In this document: one piece after another, positions 1 to 12,005 of the stretch
Position numbering within the stretch: position 1 is the stretch's first letter
Layout: the number at the start of each line of letters is the position of its first letter
Assembly: GCA_013400155.1 (NCBI GenBank)
Contig: VXBM01001232.1
Location: 163,675-227,674 of the forward strand
From: Helopsaltes ochotensis
Lineage: Eukaryota > Chordata > Aves > Passeriformes > Locustellidae
Reading direction: 5' to 3'
Length of the DNA stretch: 64,000 nucleotides
The notes under the pieces: model-generated
Told to the model about the DNA's origin: nothing
The model's input: only the letters and a program-made list of their open reading frames with translations
Databases searched by the model: none
Translations under genes and position numbers: made by a program

Positions 1-380
1 AGTGGCTGTCCTGGTAAGCCCTGCTTCCCCTTCATAAAACATGCAAACCTCCATCTTTCAGCACGAGCAACATCTGCTCTAGATCAAAGGAAACAACAAA
101 GAACAACTATAAAAGTGTCTGGAAGAAAGAAAAAGAGGGAGAGTCAGACTTGCGTTCTGCAGGCGATCTGTGATGTGCACTGGCAGCTTCCTGAGCGTCA
201 TCCTGACACTGCTCCTGCTTTTTGTAGCAGCTTCTTACTGCTGTCACACTCAGACTTCCCCGTGTTTTACAGAGTTTGCTGCCACGGCTCCTGCCTCTGG
301 GATTTGGTGAGGGGGAATCCTGGGTGTCCTAACCCGGCTTGCAGCAATGCTGAGTCAAACCCAGCCCATCCTCTGGCAAC

Positions 381-420
381 TGAGGGTCTGCCAAAGGCAG
401 CCAGGGTCTGCCAAAGGCAG
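381..420. repeat. 20-bp tandem duplication
   Basis: GGTCTGCCAAAGGCAG occurs twice with a 20-bp period, the copies being identical over that core. Confidence 0.85.
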
Positions 421-1019
421 GAATCCCAGCATCCAGCTCTGGGGCTCCTCCAGGTTGCAACCAGAGCACTTTGTAGCTGCCAGGTCAGGAGAAGGTGCAG
501 TGCTGGCTGCCACAGTGCCAGGCACCTCCATGGTGCCTCCTCCCTCTTTTGTGTTCCAAAGCTTTCTGCCTTCAGGGAGCAAATTGAGAGCCCTGTGTCT
601 TCAATTACAGGTGTATTATAATGGGCTTTTAAATCAGTTTGCGCTGCTCTAACACAATTATAGTTAAGAGAAAAGCAGAGAGGGCTTCGTCTTTCTGTCA
701 TATCATCCTTCCATCATAACATCCTTCCCTCATATCACCCTTCCATCACACCAGGACCTGTTTTGAGCCTGTCCAAAGGTGTAAGAAGGGAAAACACAGC
801 CTCAGAGCCTGCTGAGTCACAAAGGTTTGTACGCAAACCCCTTGTGGGTGCCCATCCTGCTCCCCAGGGCTGTCTGGACCCTGGCTTGGCACCACCACCC
901 CCTCCCCGGGCTCAGCACAGCTTCCCCGAGGGACTGATCCCCCTCTCCACAAACCTGGCAGCAGCCAAAGCCATGAAGAAAGAAGGCTGGAAACAAAGAG
1001 GACATACATAACGACCTTA

Positions 1020-1420
1020 ATAAGCAATTAATAAATAACTAATGACAATTGCTGGTTCTAAAGCGAGGCGTAATGAGATGTGTCATACGGCACGGAAATG
1101 TGTCTAAATGATTTCCCAAACAGGTAACGGCTCCTGTTGCAGGGAAGCTTGGAGGACACGAGATTTTTCATGCCCGTCTCTGCAGCAGGTTCTACAGCAC
1201 AGCATCACAATAACTCAGAGGAGGAGGGGGAAACAAGACGTTCCCAATCATTCATTAGTAAAGTATTTGTGAACGCGGGTATAATTCACCGCATAAACAG
1301 CAGGGTTTCTGCAGACAAACTTTATAGCTAAGTGCCAAAAGGGAGCCCAATCTGATTCCACTTACGACAGCATAAATCAGCACTACTACTGCAGTCAACA
1401 AGGGATACACCACAGTAAAC
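1020..1420. promoter_or_regulatory. Candidate conserved non-coding element
   Basis: The stretch is free of avian repeats, has several TAAT cores and retains CpGs inside AT-rich DNA. This texture is typical of conserved regulatory elements in IgLON introns. It is inferred from composition only. Confidence 0.25.
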
Positions 1421-2394
1421 GTGGCACAATAGGAGAGCCGGGGCTCGAGCGCAAGGATTTTTCCCTGATTTCTGGATGGGTCCAGGTCACGAGCCTGGAT
1501 CAAGAGCAGCTCCCTAAGGAGTCAGGGTGTGCCTCACTAGATTCACTCCCTTGCTTTCAAGATTCTAAAAGGCTCTGCATCATTTTCCCTTGAAAAGAAA
1601 CGAAGAAAGCACCTGACACCAAGCCCCACACCTGTGGGGAATCAAACCGGAGTTTCCTTGCATGGCTATTAATTAACAGCTTTAAAAGGAGGCAGAATCG
1701 CTCCCTCAGGTTTGGGAGAATTCTGTGTTCATTTTACAATGCCTGAAGGAAGATGTGGCACTGCTCTGGACTCCATTGACTCCTTTAAAATGAGTCTAAT
1801 GATGCTGAGTGAAAAGAAAACAAGAAGAAAGATATAAAAGCAAAGTTTTTCCATTATTATCCATGAAGAAATGCAGCTAAACAAGGAATGTTTGGCAGTT
1901 CAGCTCCCTGTCTAGACAGATCTCATTTTCAACTCCACACACGCTGCACGGATCTAGTTTCCAGTTTTTGCACCCCGAGCCACCTGGGATTCCCCCTGCA
2001 AGCCAAGCAACGCCTCATGAAAGGCAGAAAATTGAAGGATCTCGAATCCTTAAGACACCTGCATCATTTTTCTAGCGTTATTGACACCTCTCCTCAAGGC
2101 ACGACAGCCTCCCTCACAACTGCCTCCACGGTGACCATCAAAGTGACAGTGACTCTGTCACACCCCGCACAGGGGATGCAGGGTCCCCAGCTCCTCCCCT
2201 TCCACTGGGTTCCAGTGAAGTCTCCATCAGACCCTTGGGAGAATCCCTGTGTGGGGACGAGCCAGAGCGCGCCGACAGCACCCCAGAAAGTTTGAACACG
2301 ACTCGTGGTTAATACAAAGCTTGTCAAACCCATCACCTCCAAATGCTGGATGTCTTTATTAGATTCCTTTATCTCCCCCCGAGATCGGAGGGAC

Positions 2395-2520
2395 ACGGCG
2401 AGATGATTCTCGGCGGAGATGTCATCATCCAGAAACTAATTAAAGGCTGCGCGGGAAGTCGGGCCACGCGCACTCTGGAGAACAAAACGCATTAGCAACC
2501 CGAGCCAGGGAAAATATTAC
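2395..2520. promoter_or_regulatory. Candidate conserved non-coding element
   Basis: A short non-repetitive segment with clustered CpGs (ACGGCGAG, GCGCGGG, CACGCGC) next to an AACTAATTAAAGG homeodomain-type core. It is a weak call from composition alone. Confidence 0.22.
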
Positions 2521-2964
2521 AAGTGAACTTCAGATCAGAGAGGGCGAGCGAGGGATTTCACAGCAGCTCTCCTCTCCCCATCTCTCCTCACACTCATCCC
2601 TACACTCCTTCGTCCTCGATAGGTGACCTCAGCTTGGGGCTGGTTAGGACCAGCCTGGGACCTGGGGGATACAGGCCAACGGGATCTTTTCCTCCACCCT
2701 GGGAGAAAATCAGGATTTGTGGAATTTGCTTTATTTTTAATGATAGAAAAGCCTCCTTGCTGCAAGTCGGTAAGTGCAGAGAAGGATGGATGGATGCCGA
2801 CTCCGCCAGAGTGCTCTTGACAAAGCCCTCGGTCTTGTTGGGTCTCACCTCTCCATCAACATAATGACAAGAATTTCTTATCCTTGCAGGCCCATTAAAA
2901 AGACAACAACATATGGAATTATGAGATACCCATTCCTATGGCCACAGGAAGTGGATGTTGGGGC

Positions 2965-3245
2965 TGTTGAATTAAAGGACAGGAAAGGACTGCACGCACA
3001 CGCTTAGTCATCCAAAGATGATGAGAACTTTACTTACAGATTTTAACATTTATAGAATTCCAAAGGTGACCATGGATTGGAGGGTGAAGCTGCCACCTCT
3101 CCAACCACACTGGCCAGACCAACAGTCCATCAACTCTCTCCTCCTCCATGAAGGAATGTCAACAGTCTGATTGTTTACATTAAATGCATGAGAAACTCCA
3201 TTGCAGAAATGAAAACACATCAGAAGGCTGAAAATCAGAGCAACA
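2965..3245 (-). mobile_element. Solo LTR, short subfamily
   Basis: The element starts TGTTG and ends AGCAACA on the plus strand, and is flanked by TGGGGC (2959-2964) and GGGGGC (3246-3251), a target-site duplication with one mismatch. It matches the LTR at 45333-45622 through its length, including the GGTGAAGCTGCCACCTCTCC block. By that comparison its transcriptional sense is minus, like NTM. The polyadenylation signal has decayed. No retroviral internal sequence is present. Confidence 0.85.
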
Positions 3246-4917
3246 GGGGGCATTTCTCCTTGGGGACGGATGCACAGACCTAGTTTAGGACATGTGTCTC
3301 AGGTGGCTGTGCCTGCAAACAGCCCTTCCTGCTCAGCCTGGAGTCTCCTGTTCCAACAGACAGCAAACATCCATGACATTGCTCACCTGATCCAGCAACC
3401 CGTGCTGTCCTGCTAAATTCTGCACAAACCCCCAGCTCCCCTCCCCACAACCAGACAAAGTGGCTGTGCCCCACCCTCCTGCTCCCCACTCTGCTCCTGG
3501 AGAGCAGGGGGGCTCTCCCTGTTCCCTCCAGCTCTCTGTCCATGCAGAGTGGGCATCACGCCAAGGGCTGAGCTCCCCGGACTGCCCCAGAGCCACTTCA
3601 CTCCTCAAAAGGGACCTGACAGGAACAAAGGAGCTCAAACATCCTTTCCAAAGATAAATCAGATGCTCTAATGCAGCCTGCATCTCCAATGAATATAGGG
3701 CAGGTGTCTCTGAAGTGAAGTATTAGTTAAAATGATGCTCTTTAAATTACATTTCGGCTATTTCAGGCAGACAGGTTGTGTGTGGGTTGGGCTGGGTTTT
3801 TTTATGATCTATCTAGAGGCTTAAAAAGACACAGAGAGAAATAAATCTCCCTTCCATTAAAAACACACTATGCTCTTGCATATTTGTTCTTATCTCGGCG
3901 CTCTCGCTCTCGCGCTCCCTCTCCCCGGGCTGGAGCACAAAGTAAGTGTTTGTGATTACACTTCCACTCTGACACTCAGCTAATTCGAGGAGCTGCCAGC
4001 CCGTGCTGGAGGACGAGCTGTGCTTCCCCAAATGCCTCTCCAGGCCTGGTGCCTTTCCTTAAAAACCACTGAGGTTCGTGGTGTTAATGTGGAAACTTGC
4101 AAAAGCCCCAAGTTTTGATGGAGTTTGTTTGGATCTGCTGAGTCTGTCCATGCCCTTTTTTGCCTCGTTTATCTATTTACATCCCTCCATTGCCAGCGCT
4201 GCCTGTCCCCAGCCAGGGGACAGTCCCGTTCCCCCCATCCTTCCTGAGCTCCCGGTGCCCCTCGTGCTCCAGACAGGCCTTTTCCTTCTGCTTGGGCTTC
4301 TTCCCATCTTTGCCTTTGACGCCAGTTAAAAGTTAATGGATCAGGCAGGGAGCACAGCCCTGTTATTGTCTGATTAGTTGGTCTGGAGGCTGCTGCTTAT
4401 GCCCAGGCTCTGTTTGTCTGGGAGAGCAGAGTGGGAGAACAAAGCTTTTGAAGCGGGAGAACAAAGCTCGGCAAGTGGGAGGTCGGCAAGGTCCAGCAGT
4501 TCAAAATGAACCACAGGTGAGGTGATCCATGCCTCCATGTGCTGCCACTCCTCCTATCCCCATGGGAACACATTTCGTGTGATTCTTCCATCACTCCAAC
4601 AGAGGCAAGTCTACCTTCCCAAAGATGCCCTGATCCATTCCTTACTCATCTCAGTCATTTCTTTACATCCCTGCTTTTTCAGGCTCTCCTTGGGCTCCAA
4701 GAGCCTCCCAGCCTTCCTCACCCCTCCCATGGAATATTTCTGGTCCCTCACCCTATCCCAAGGCACATTTCTAGGCCAACTCACAGCTGCCACATGCCCA
4801 GGGGACCAACCCAAAGCTTGACCAAAGGCGCCAGGAACAAGCAGGAGTGCAAATCCCAATGATCTGGAGTCTGTGGGATGATGCTCTCTGTCCTTCCCAA
4901 GCCTTCAAATGTGGTTT

Positions 4918-4995
4918 ATCCCTATCGTCAAACACCCTGGGAGATAAGGGAGCGTTATTATTCCCGCTTCACGGATGGAGAAATGAGACCCTGAG
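4918..4995 (+). repeat. Ancient MIR/L2-like fragment
   Basis: The pattern of TTATTATTCCC followed by TTCACGGATGGAGAAATGAG resembles the widely shared 'bring to ground' tail of MIR and L2 elements (count-down to a cell plus 'acagatggggaaactgag'). It is diverged, and the family name is inference. Confidence 0.4.
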
Positions 4996-6920
4996 ATCAG
5001 CTGGGCCAGAAGCACCTGCTCGGATCAACGCTCTGCAGCACCTGCCTCTCAGGCTCTGTGGAGCTGGGAAAAGCACGTTAAAAAGGCACAGGGAGAGTGA
5101 GGGTGGCTGCCAGGGCAGGCGCTTCCATTGGGCTGCGCGGAGTGAGAGCCCCGTGGTTAAGAATCAGTCATCAGGCCTCGGAGACACAGCCCTAAATCCC
5201 CGTACACAGAGGGGCAAGAAAAATCCCAATGGCCAATTTCAGCCCAACCAAGCAACATTTGAGAGAGCAAAAAGCAAAGGGAAAGGAGGCAGCGCCGGTC
5301 CCACAAGGGAAGGATATCGATGCGCCTGGAGAACGCGGGGGCTGTTCTCCTTTCCCGTTAGGACTACTCCTTCGTTTCCTGTTCCTCCCAAACAAAGCCC
5401 TCGAGCCTTCTTCTCGGCCACACTCGTGCCTCTGAGAATGCCAGAAAAGCCACAGGGAATTATCCCCGCCAGAGCATCCTTAATTTCCCCATTTGTCTTC
5501 CTAATGCCCAGCCTCATCACCAGCACCGTCTATTCCCCATGTGCTCCTGCTTTACATGGAAGGACTATTTTTACCCCATTCTTCCTATCCCTCTTTTTCC
5601 TCCCATTTAATCATTTGGAGGCTTTTTATCCACACTTTCCTTTCCTTTCTTTCCTCTTTCCCTTTCATTTTTAATACCTGTGGTTCTCCGATTCAAAATC
5701 ATTACTGTTTTTAACTTGACTCGAGCCTCTTAATTAAGTTACTTTCCATTATTTTTTATCTAGTCCATTTGTCTACATCCCCCGCACCCTCCCTAATTCT
5801 CCCTTTCCTCCCCAAGGCAGGCTGGGTATGAAATCTTACATTTCCATTTGGCTAACAATCACTTTGAATTTTTAAATGCTATTAAATTGGATCACACCAG
5901 TCACTGGACTGGAGTTGTCGAGCTGTGATATTTACTCGCGCCAGTCAAAGGGAAATGAAATTGTGGCGGTGGAGGGGGGGAGGCGATGGGGGAGCCCAGA
6001 TTTATTCTGCCCGCAGTCCTCGCAAGCAGGCACAATCCCCTCGGATTTCTGAGCCAGTTCAAAGGAAACTCCTGACGCTCAACCATGAATGCATTGTAAT
6101 GTCTTTAATAAATCAATTACTTGTTGGCAGGGAAGTGTCACTGCATCTCCAATCCTTGTAATCACCTCAGCCTCGCTGTGTTTTAAGTGCGGGGAGCCCA
6201 CGGAGGCAGACGGGGAGCCAGGAGCGTCGGCGGCGTTGGGGCAAAGCACAGAAAACACCACTTTGTCTGGCCAGGAAAGGCCAGAACGTGCAGGAAGGAT
6301 TTGCATCGTGTGAAGTCACACACAAACCCTCACAGAGTGAGCCCCCAGCTCCAGGGTAAGGACCCCACGGTGCTGCAGGGACCCTGCCAGCACTGCATGG
6401 GGCTGGTCCTTGCCAGGGCAGCTCCTGGGATGCAGAGGCTTGGGAGGAATGACCGCAGCAGGTTCACTGGGAAAAGTGGTGTGGTAATAAATGCCCATCC
6501 CAGGAAATCAGCCCCTGCTCTCTCCTGCCCAGAGCTGAGCAGGGGTATCGTGTAAAGCACTGTTTTCCCAAGAGCCAGACAACCTTTTGTTGCACTAATT
6601 CAGACCCTGAGTTTTGTGCTTCTGCTTCAGGAGCGTACCATATTTCAATTTTACTAGAAGAGGCCTTTTCCACTCGAAAATTTCCTAAAGGGAGAGGGAT
6701 TTGATTACAAAGCAGCCCTGGCCAAATCCAACCCCTCCTCCTCTCTCTGTGCCGACAACATCCTCCCCTCCACAACAACAATCATCTGAGCACAAACAGA
6801 CAACAGAGCTTTTCAGAAAGTAATGAACTCCGGTTGGAGCCAAGGCAGGAAGGGTTTAATGTTCAGCGCAGAAAGCTTGGCGAGGCCATCAATTATATAG
6901 CCCTGCTGCTGAAGGAGCGG

Positions 6921-6937
6921 AAAAAAAAAAAAAAAAA
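6921..6937 (+). repeat. A17 homopolymer
   Basis: A run of 17 A within intron. No transposon body is visible immediately upstream, so it is listed as simple sequence. Confidence 0.9.
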
Positions 6938-7390
6938 GAGAATATTTCAGACAGACTCGGCCAAAAAGAAAAGATAGGGAAGGAAATCACTGTGAGAGAG
7001 ATTTAATTTCACAAGCAGAGAGAAGTGTTTGCAAAAGAGGAGGAGGATCAAAGGCTGAAGCTCTCGGGCTGGCTGCGAGGAGGAGGGATTACAAGGAGGG
7101 CAAACCATGGAGGAGACATCTCTGTTGATGCCTTGTATCAGTGCTGGGCCAGGCGAGGAGAGCCTGGGCAAAAACTGGGGAATCTGCTGGCTGTGGGGGC
7201 CCAGCGGGCAGGAGATTTGGGCAGAGGGGAGGGTGGATTGAGACCTGTTCACAGGACAGCACGGGGTCTGTGGCTTCTCCTGCCTCATCCCAAATCCTAC
7301 CCTGGAAATTATACAAGACGTTACCAAAAAGAAGAGCTGAAATCTTCTGGGCATCTCTACTACTGGGACCAGTAACCCAGAAATGAAAAA

Positions 7391-7595
7391 TCACAGAATC
7401 CCAGAATGGTTTGGGTTGAAAGGGACCTTAAAGCTCATCTCATTCCCCCCCCTGCCATGAGCAGGGACACCTTCCACTATCCCAGGCTGCTCCAAGCCCC
7501 ATCCAACCTGGCTTGGACAATTCCAGGGATCCAGGAGCAGCCACAGCTGCTCTGGGCACCCTGTCCTGGGTCCTCATCACCCTCACAGAGAAGGA
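7391..7595 (-). mobile_element. CR1 3'-end fragment
   Basis: Begins TCACAGAATCCCAGAATGG and reads GGTTTGGGTTGAAAGGGACC, the reverse complement of the avian CR1 3' tail. It continues through the 'grouped' CAGGGACACCTTCC and CCAGGCTGCTCC blocks. It is 5'-truncated as usual and cannot encode protein. Confidence 0.9.
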
Positions 7596-7599
7596 TTCC

Positions 7600-9831
7600 T
7601 CCTGTATGAGGGTATGGATCCACCTGAAACAAGAAAACCTCCCCACCCTGTCCCCTGAACCCAATGAGGCTGTGCTGATCCCTCCCAGGGATCCAGTCAT
7701 GAACTAAGGAACAAATTCACCTCCTTTCTGAGGGACAGGACAAAGAGGTTTCACTGCTGTCTCACAGCAGGCAAGGAAAACCCAAACCAGAAATATTTCA
7801 AGACCAAATTCCAATATCTTGTTTGAAGAATCACATTTCCACGGATCTTTTACAAAGATCCTTGCCTTTTTGTTTTCCATTTCCCGCTTCTCCTTGTCTT
7901 TCTAAATCTCTTTCTTCTCCATTGCATCACCAGAACAGAAAGGAAAACAAAATCACAACAAAATCACAACTCTCCCCGTGTTTCAATGCAGCTCCTTCTT
8001 CCCAGCTCCCCCCTCTACTTCAAAACCCAAGCAAGAACAGTGTGAAAAAAACACATTTTCCACCCAGTTTCCCACTTCATTCTCCCAGTGACCTCCCCCC
8101 AGCCTGTCCTCAAGCCTGAGGGTATTTGCTGGAGGTTCTCTAGCCCTCGGAGGCAGCAGGGCTGGGCAGCTTTTCGGCAGCTGTTCCCTTGGCCTCTCCT
8201 TTATCTCCAGCACTGTGTTCACATCTGCTTCTCCCTCTGCCTCTTTCCCTGCTGCTGGGAGTCTGCTTTTAAATCACTGCTCAGCACAGCAGCTGCCAGG
8301 CACAGGTTCCATGCCCTGTTTGGATGAGGGATCCAAAAGCCGTTTGCAAACCTGCCTCTGTCTTTTTTCTTCTCTAATTTTCTTAATTTTATAATTTTTT
8401 TTTTTTTTTTTAATCCTCCTGAACCTGCTGGTGCTGCCACACTGCTTTCCCCTCCTCCCTCTTGGCTGAGGAGCTCTCTTGGCTCTGGAAGCATGTTCAG
8501 ACACCTGGTTGCTGGCAGCGTGGGGTTTGGCAGCAGCTGGCAGCGTGCAGCTCTCCGATAGGGAACGGGAGGGGAGCAGGGATCCCTGTGGGGGTCCGAG
8601 CTACCCACCGTGGCTATCAAGGAGGTGCTGGTGGCCACTTGCACTGCTCCTGGCTCCTTGGTGGCTTCCTACCACCCACATCCCTCTGGCTTTGCCTGCA
8701 GCTTTGGCTAAGGGGTAAAAACCCCACAGATCTGTGCAGCATCGCTCAGGAGCTGGGAAGGCATTTAGGACACGGCATTGCCATCTGTGGCTCCCTTCCT
8801 CGGCAGAGTCCTGCTCCCAAACAGGGCGATTTTGGCAGAGCAAGGCAGCAAACCCTAGGGAGCAGAGCCAGGCACGTGGAGGGCTGGATGCCTCACTGCC
8901 ACCCTGCCCACGCAGAGGCTCCAGGCTAAATTCCCATTCCAGATTGCCTTCTCTCTGTGCTACCAAAAAAAGAGAGGGCTCTATCCTTCCGGCAGTAATG
9001 TTCAAAATTCACTGAAAAAACTTGGCCGATTCCTCCCCAACCTCCTTTCAACTCAAGGTCTGTGCAGGATTGCAGGCCAGGATCCCCATGGATGCCACCT
9101 TCATGGCAAAGACTACACCAAACAGACAAAAATCCCTTGGGAAGAGCCCTTTGCTTCATCCTCTGACTGCCCAAGCCTCTGCAACAGGTTTTTGCTTCTG
9201 GACTCGCCTCCGGAGAGACTGGCCAGAAAAATCAGCTCTAAAGGCCAAAAAGAAGAGCCAGATTAAAGTATCAACTCTGAATTTATGCTCAGGACTTAAG
9301 GTTTAATAATGCAACAGAAAATCAATATTTAATAAAGCAAATGATGGAGAAAAACAGTGAATGGGAGATGAGCTGCTGCCGGTGTTTTCAAACACATAAC
9401 CCCCAGAGGAGCGGGGTTGGCAGGATGGATGTGGAACCAGATTGCCACAAAGAGCTGGCACGCAGGACACCCCAGGTCCCAGTGATCCCAGCTCCCGTGT
9501 CAAGGGGAGCTCACGGGTCTTTTATTAAAGGACAAACAAGGAATTACTGCGGTGGTCAGAATCCAAACACTCATGGAGAGAGATCAAATGCTGAGGCACA
9601 AGGGGAGCCGAGCAGCTGCTGCACTGAGCAGGCCCAGATTGGGGCTGGGCTGGAGGAACCGAGGCGGGCAGCAGCACCCCCGGGTTCAGGTGCCAAAGAG
9701 CTGATGGACATCTGAGGGAGCTGGGAGGGAGAACAAGCAGAGGGAGAATTCCTGCCTGCTGAGCAGGAGAGGAGGTGGTGTGGGTAGTTCAGGTGGGCAA
9801 TTGGGGCACTAAGCCTGGCTGGCAGTGTGGT
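7600..9831. other. Intronic sequence, no gene seen
   Basis: Mostly unique DNA with a T-run at 8395-8411 and CT-rich stretches around 7880-8110. No exon, RNA gene or clear transposon was recognised. Confidence 0.6.
8395..8411 (+). repeat. T-rich homopolymer
   Basis: A T17 run inside a longer T/A-rich tract from about 8361. Confidence 0.85.
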
Positions 9832-10462
9832 GGCACAGCAAATGTGCATCCCTGAGCATGGCAAGCACACATCCTGGGCATGGCAGGAGAGCATCCCTGG
9901 GAATGGCAAACCTGCATCCCTGGGAACAAACCACACATCCCCAGGCAAAGGAAACCTGAATCCCTGGGCACAAACCACACATCCCCAGGCAAAGGAAACC
10001 TGAATCCCTGGGCACAAACCACACATCCCTGGGCAAGGCAAACCTGCATCCCTGGGCACAAACCTCACATCCCCAGGCAAAGGAAACCTGAATCCCTGGG
10101 AACAAACCACACGTCCCTGGGAATGGCAAACCTGCATCCTTGAGCATGGCAGGAGTGCATCTCTGGGCATGGCAGGAGTGCATCTCTGGGCACAGCAAGC
10201 AGACATCCCTGGGGCCAACAAGAGTGCATCCCTGGCCGTGGCAAACCTGCATCCCTGGGCACAACAAACCTGCACCTCTTGGCACAAAGTGCACACCCCT
10301 GAGCACAGCGAGAGCTCATCCCTGGGCAAAACAATCATGAATCACTGGACACAGGAAGAGTGCGTCCCTGGGCGTGACAAGCATAAATCCCTGGGCACAT
10401 CCCTGGGCCAAAAGCACACGTCCCTGGGCACGGCAAGTGTGCATCCCCAGGAGCCCTGGGCC
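9832..10462. repeat. Minisatellite, ~22-bp monomer with 44-bp dimer period
   Basis: About 630 bp consist of diverged copies of a unit centred on CATCCCTGGGCA. In the middle (about 9926-10110) the array is organised as a 44-bp dimer alternating a CACAAACCACACATCCCC half with a CAAAGGAAACCTGAATCC half; ACAAACC recurs at 9926 and 9970. The outer parts use other variants (GGCATGGCAGGAGTG, GGCAAACCTG). The unit lacks stop codons in several frames, which produces long spurious reading frames on both strands. Copy number is likely to vary between individuals. Confidence 0.92.
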
Positions 10463-11220
10463 TGGGCAGGATGAGGGAAGCTCTTCGATGCTCCAGACGG
10501 ATCAGCAGCTCTGCCTCCCTCCCCTGGAGGCAGAAGAAAACTGCAGCGAGCCCCTGCACGGCACAGAGATGTCACCTGCACCGTGTCCCCCCAGTGCCTT
10601 TCCAGCCCTGGTACAAAGCTGCCAGCCAGGAAAGGAGGAATTTTACCCATGCCCACGCCAGCGATGGCCGGTGCTTCTTGGGGTACATGGCTTAGGGTGC
10701 ACAAAGATTTGTGCCCCACCTCACAGGGGCTGGGGACTCTGATAAATCCTCCATGCAAAGGAGAGTCTCACTTGCACAGGAATCAGTGCCCTTGGATGAA
10801 ACCCCTCCTCTGGCACACTGCGTGTGCTGGGTTGTCTGCCTGGCCCTGCAGCACGGCAGTAATTTGTAGCTTGTGCCGGGATCCTTCACATTGAAAGATG
10901 ACATATAAATATAAAACGTTATCACTCCATAACAGCCACATGCTATAAAACGCCAGCCAGAAGGATCTGGAACTAGATGGAGGCAGCGCTTTAAATCCTT
11001 CCCTGCAGAGTTACTGCCACTAAAACAACAGACCTGCTCCAAAGAGCCCCAGCAACGGAGGGAGAAGAGGACAGACCCCGATAAAAACACCACAATTGAG
11101 GAATTAGATGAATAAGTGATGGGATTACAGCATGACCTCCCCATGCTGACAGCCCCAGGGTAGCAGTAGCACCGGCGCACCGGATGACGTCTCCTCCCAT
11201 TCATCCCCTGCTGCGATTTT
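10463..11220. other. Intronic sequence beside the minisatellite
   Basis: Non-repetitive and non-coding. The stretch at about 10880-11000 is AT-rich with TATAAA-like strings and could be conserved, but nothing specific is recognisable. Confidence 0.5.
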
Positions 11221-11535
11221 GTTCCTGTAGTAACAACAAAGCGCCGGCACCGATGTTACACTACAGCGGGCTGACTCCGCTCCCGCGGTTACGATAACAA
11301 TGCTGTTACTGTAGTAACACTACAGAGCCGAGGTCTCACTGTTCTACCCTTAATTTTATTGTCGTAAGATTAAATTGCAATAATGTTATTGAGCTGCCAT
11401 TAGTGTCGCCATGGCAACAATAACATTAAGGTAGCGATATCACATTACAGTGGTCCAACCGTTCCACCACAAATATTTTAATGTAGTAAAACAAAAGAGA
11501 TTACTGCAGTAACATTAAACTGCAGTGACCTCATT
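11221..11535. promoter_or_regulatory. Array of GTTAC/GTAAC dyads with an RFX X-box
   Basis: GTTACTGTAGTAAC (11305-11318) and ATTACTGCAGTAAC (11500-11513) are 14-bp dyads with 5-bp arms, the second containing the perfect palindrome TTACTGCAGTAA (11501-11512). GTCGCCATGGCAAC (11405-11418) matches the RFX X-box palindrome with one change and has the same arm spacing. Partial units include TGTAGTAACA (11225-11234), TGTTACACTACAG (11254-11266) and GTTACGATAAC (11288-11298). Two 18-mers at 11252 and 11436 match at 14 of 18 positions, suggesting an old internal duplication of about 184 bp. Regulatory function is inference; the dyads are seen directly. Confidence 0.55.
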
Positions 11536-11544
11536 AAACCCCCA

Positions 11545-12005
11545 GCGGCTTTATCGCAACGCTGCTCTGGAAACCGCGGGCGGCAGTGGGAGATGCCCGG
11601 CGCGCATCCTGGGTGCTGCTGGCAAATCCAGTGGGGAAAGAAAGGGGACTTCGCTGCACATCTGGAGAGCCGCAGGCAGCTCCAGTCCTCCCTGCCTGGA
11701 GAGCTGCTGGATTCACCCGCTCCGCGGGAGGGATTAGCGGAGTCACTCTTGAATGGCTCTGGGTGAGGCGGGTGACCCCTCCATGAAAGCCTTTGGAGAG
11801 CTTGGGTGAGCCGGGCTGCCGGGAGCTGGCGCGCTCAGAAAGGCTCAAAGAGGAGCAGGCTCTTGTTTCCCAGAAGAGGGGTGATCCGAGGGTGACCTCG
11901 GCGGCTCGGAGGGAGGAGCGGAGAGAGTTCCGCTGAGCTCTCCGCGAACCCGCGCACAGCTGAGCCGGGGAGGATGGGAACAGCGGAGCCACGGGGATGA
12001 CAGGG
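11545..12005. promoter_or_regulatory. Intronic CpG island
   Basis: A hand count gives about 33 CpGs in roughly 480 bp of clearly GC-rich DNA, an observed/expected ratio near 0.7, above the usual island threshold and well above the rest of the window. It includes CCGCGGG, CGGCGCGC and GAACCCGCGCAC. No TATA box or first exon with an open frame and splice donor is evident. It could be an alternative promoter, an enhancer or an unmethylated relic. Confidence 0.55.

Larger units (their letters stand above)
1..2958. other. Intronic sequence, mostly unique
   Basis: No gene, RNA or recognised transposon is seen. It holds a 20-bp tandem duplication at 381-420 and two stretches that look conserved (about 1020-1420 and 2395-2520), listed separately. 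Short reading frames here have no domain or codon signal. Confidence 0.6.
3252..7390. other. Intronic sequence between LTR and CR1
   Basis: This is non-coding. It contains an old SINE-like segment near 4918-4995, a CT-rich stretch at about 5570-5672 and an A-run at 6921-6937. The open stretch 4847-5674 encodes low-complexity Pro/Ser-rich sequence and overlaps the old repeat, so I do not call it a gene. An AT-rich, possibly conserved stretch lies around 5860-6180. Confidence 0.6.

Noticed and set aside
4847..5674. 275-codon open stretch on the plus strand
   Set aside because: Low-complexity Pro/Ser/Phe composition, overlaps an ancient SINE-like segment, no domain, no splice context, antisense to NTM.
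9571..10338. 255-codon open stretch with Cys/Pro repeats on the minus strand
   Set aside because: Produced by the minisatellite; neither its 22-bp nor its 44-bp period is a multiple of three, so all frames rotate through similar stop-poor sequence.
9832..10462. CRISPR-like array
   Set aside because: Units are contiguous diverged tandem repeats with no unique spacers, and the genome is a vertebrate.
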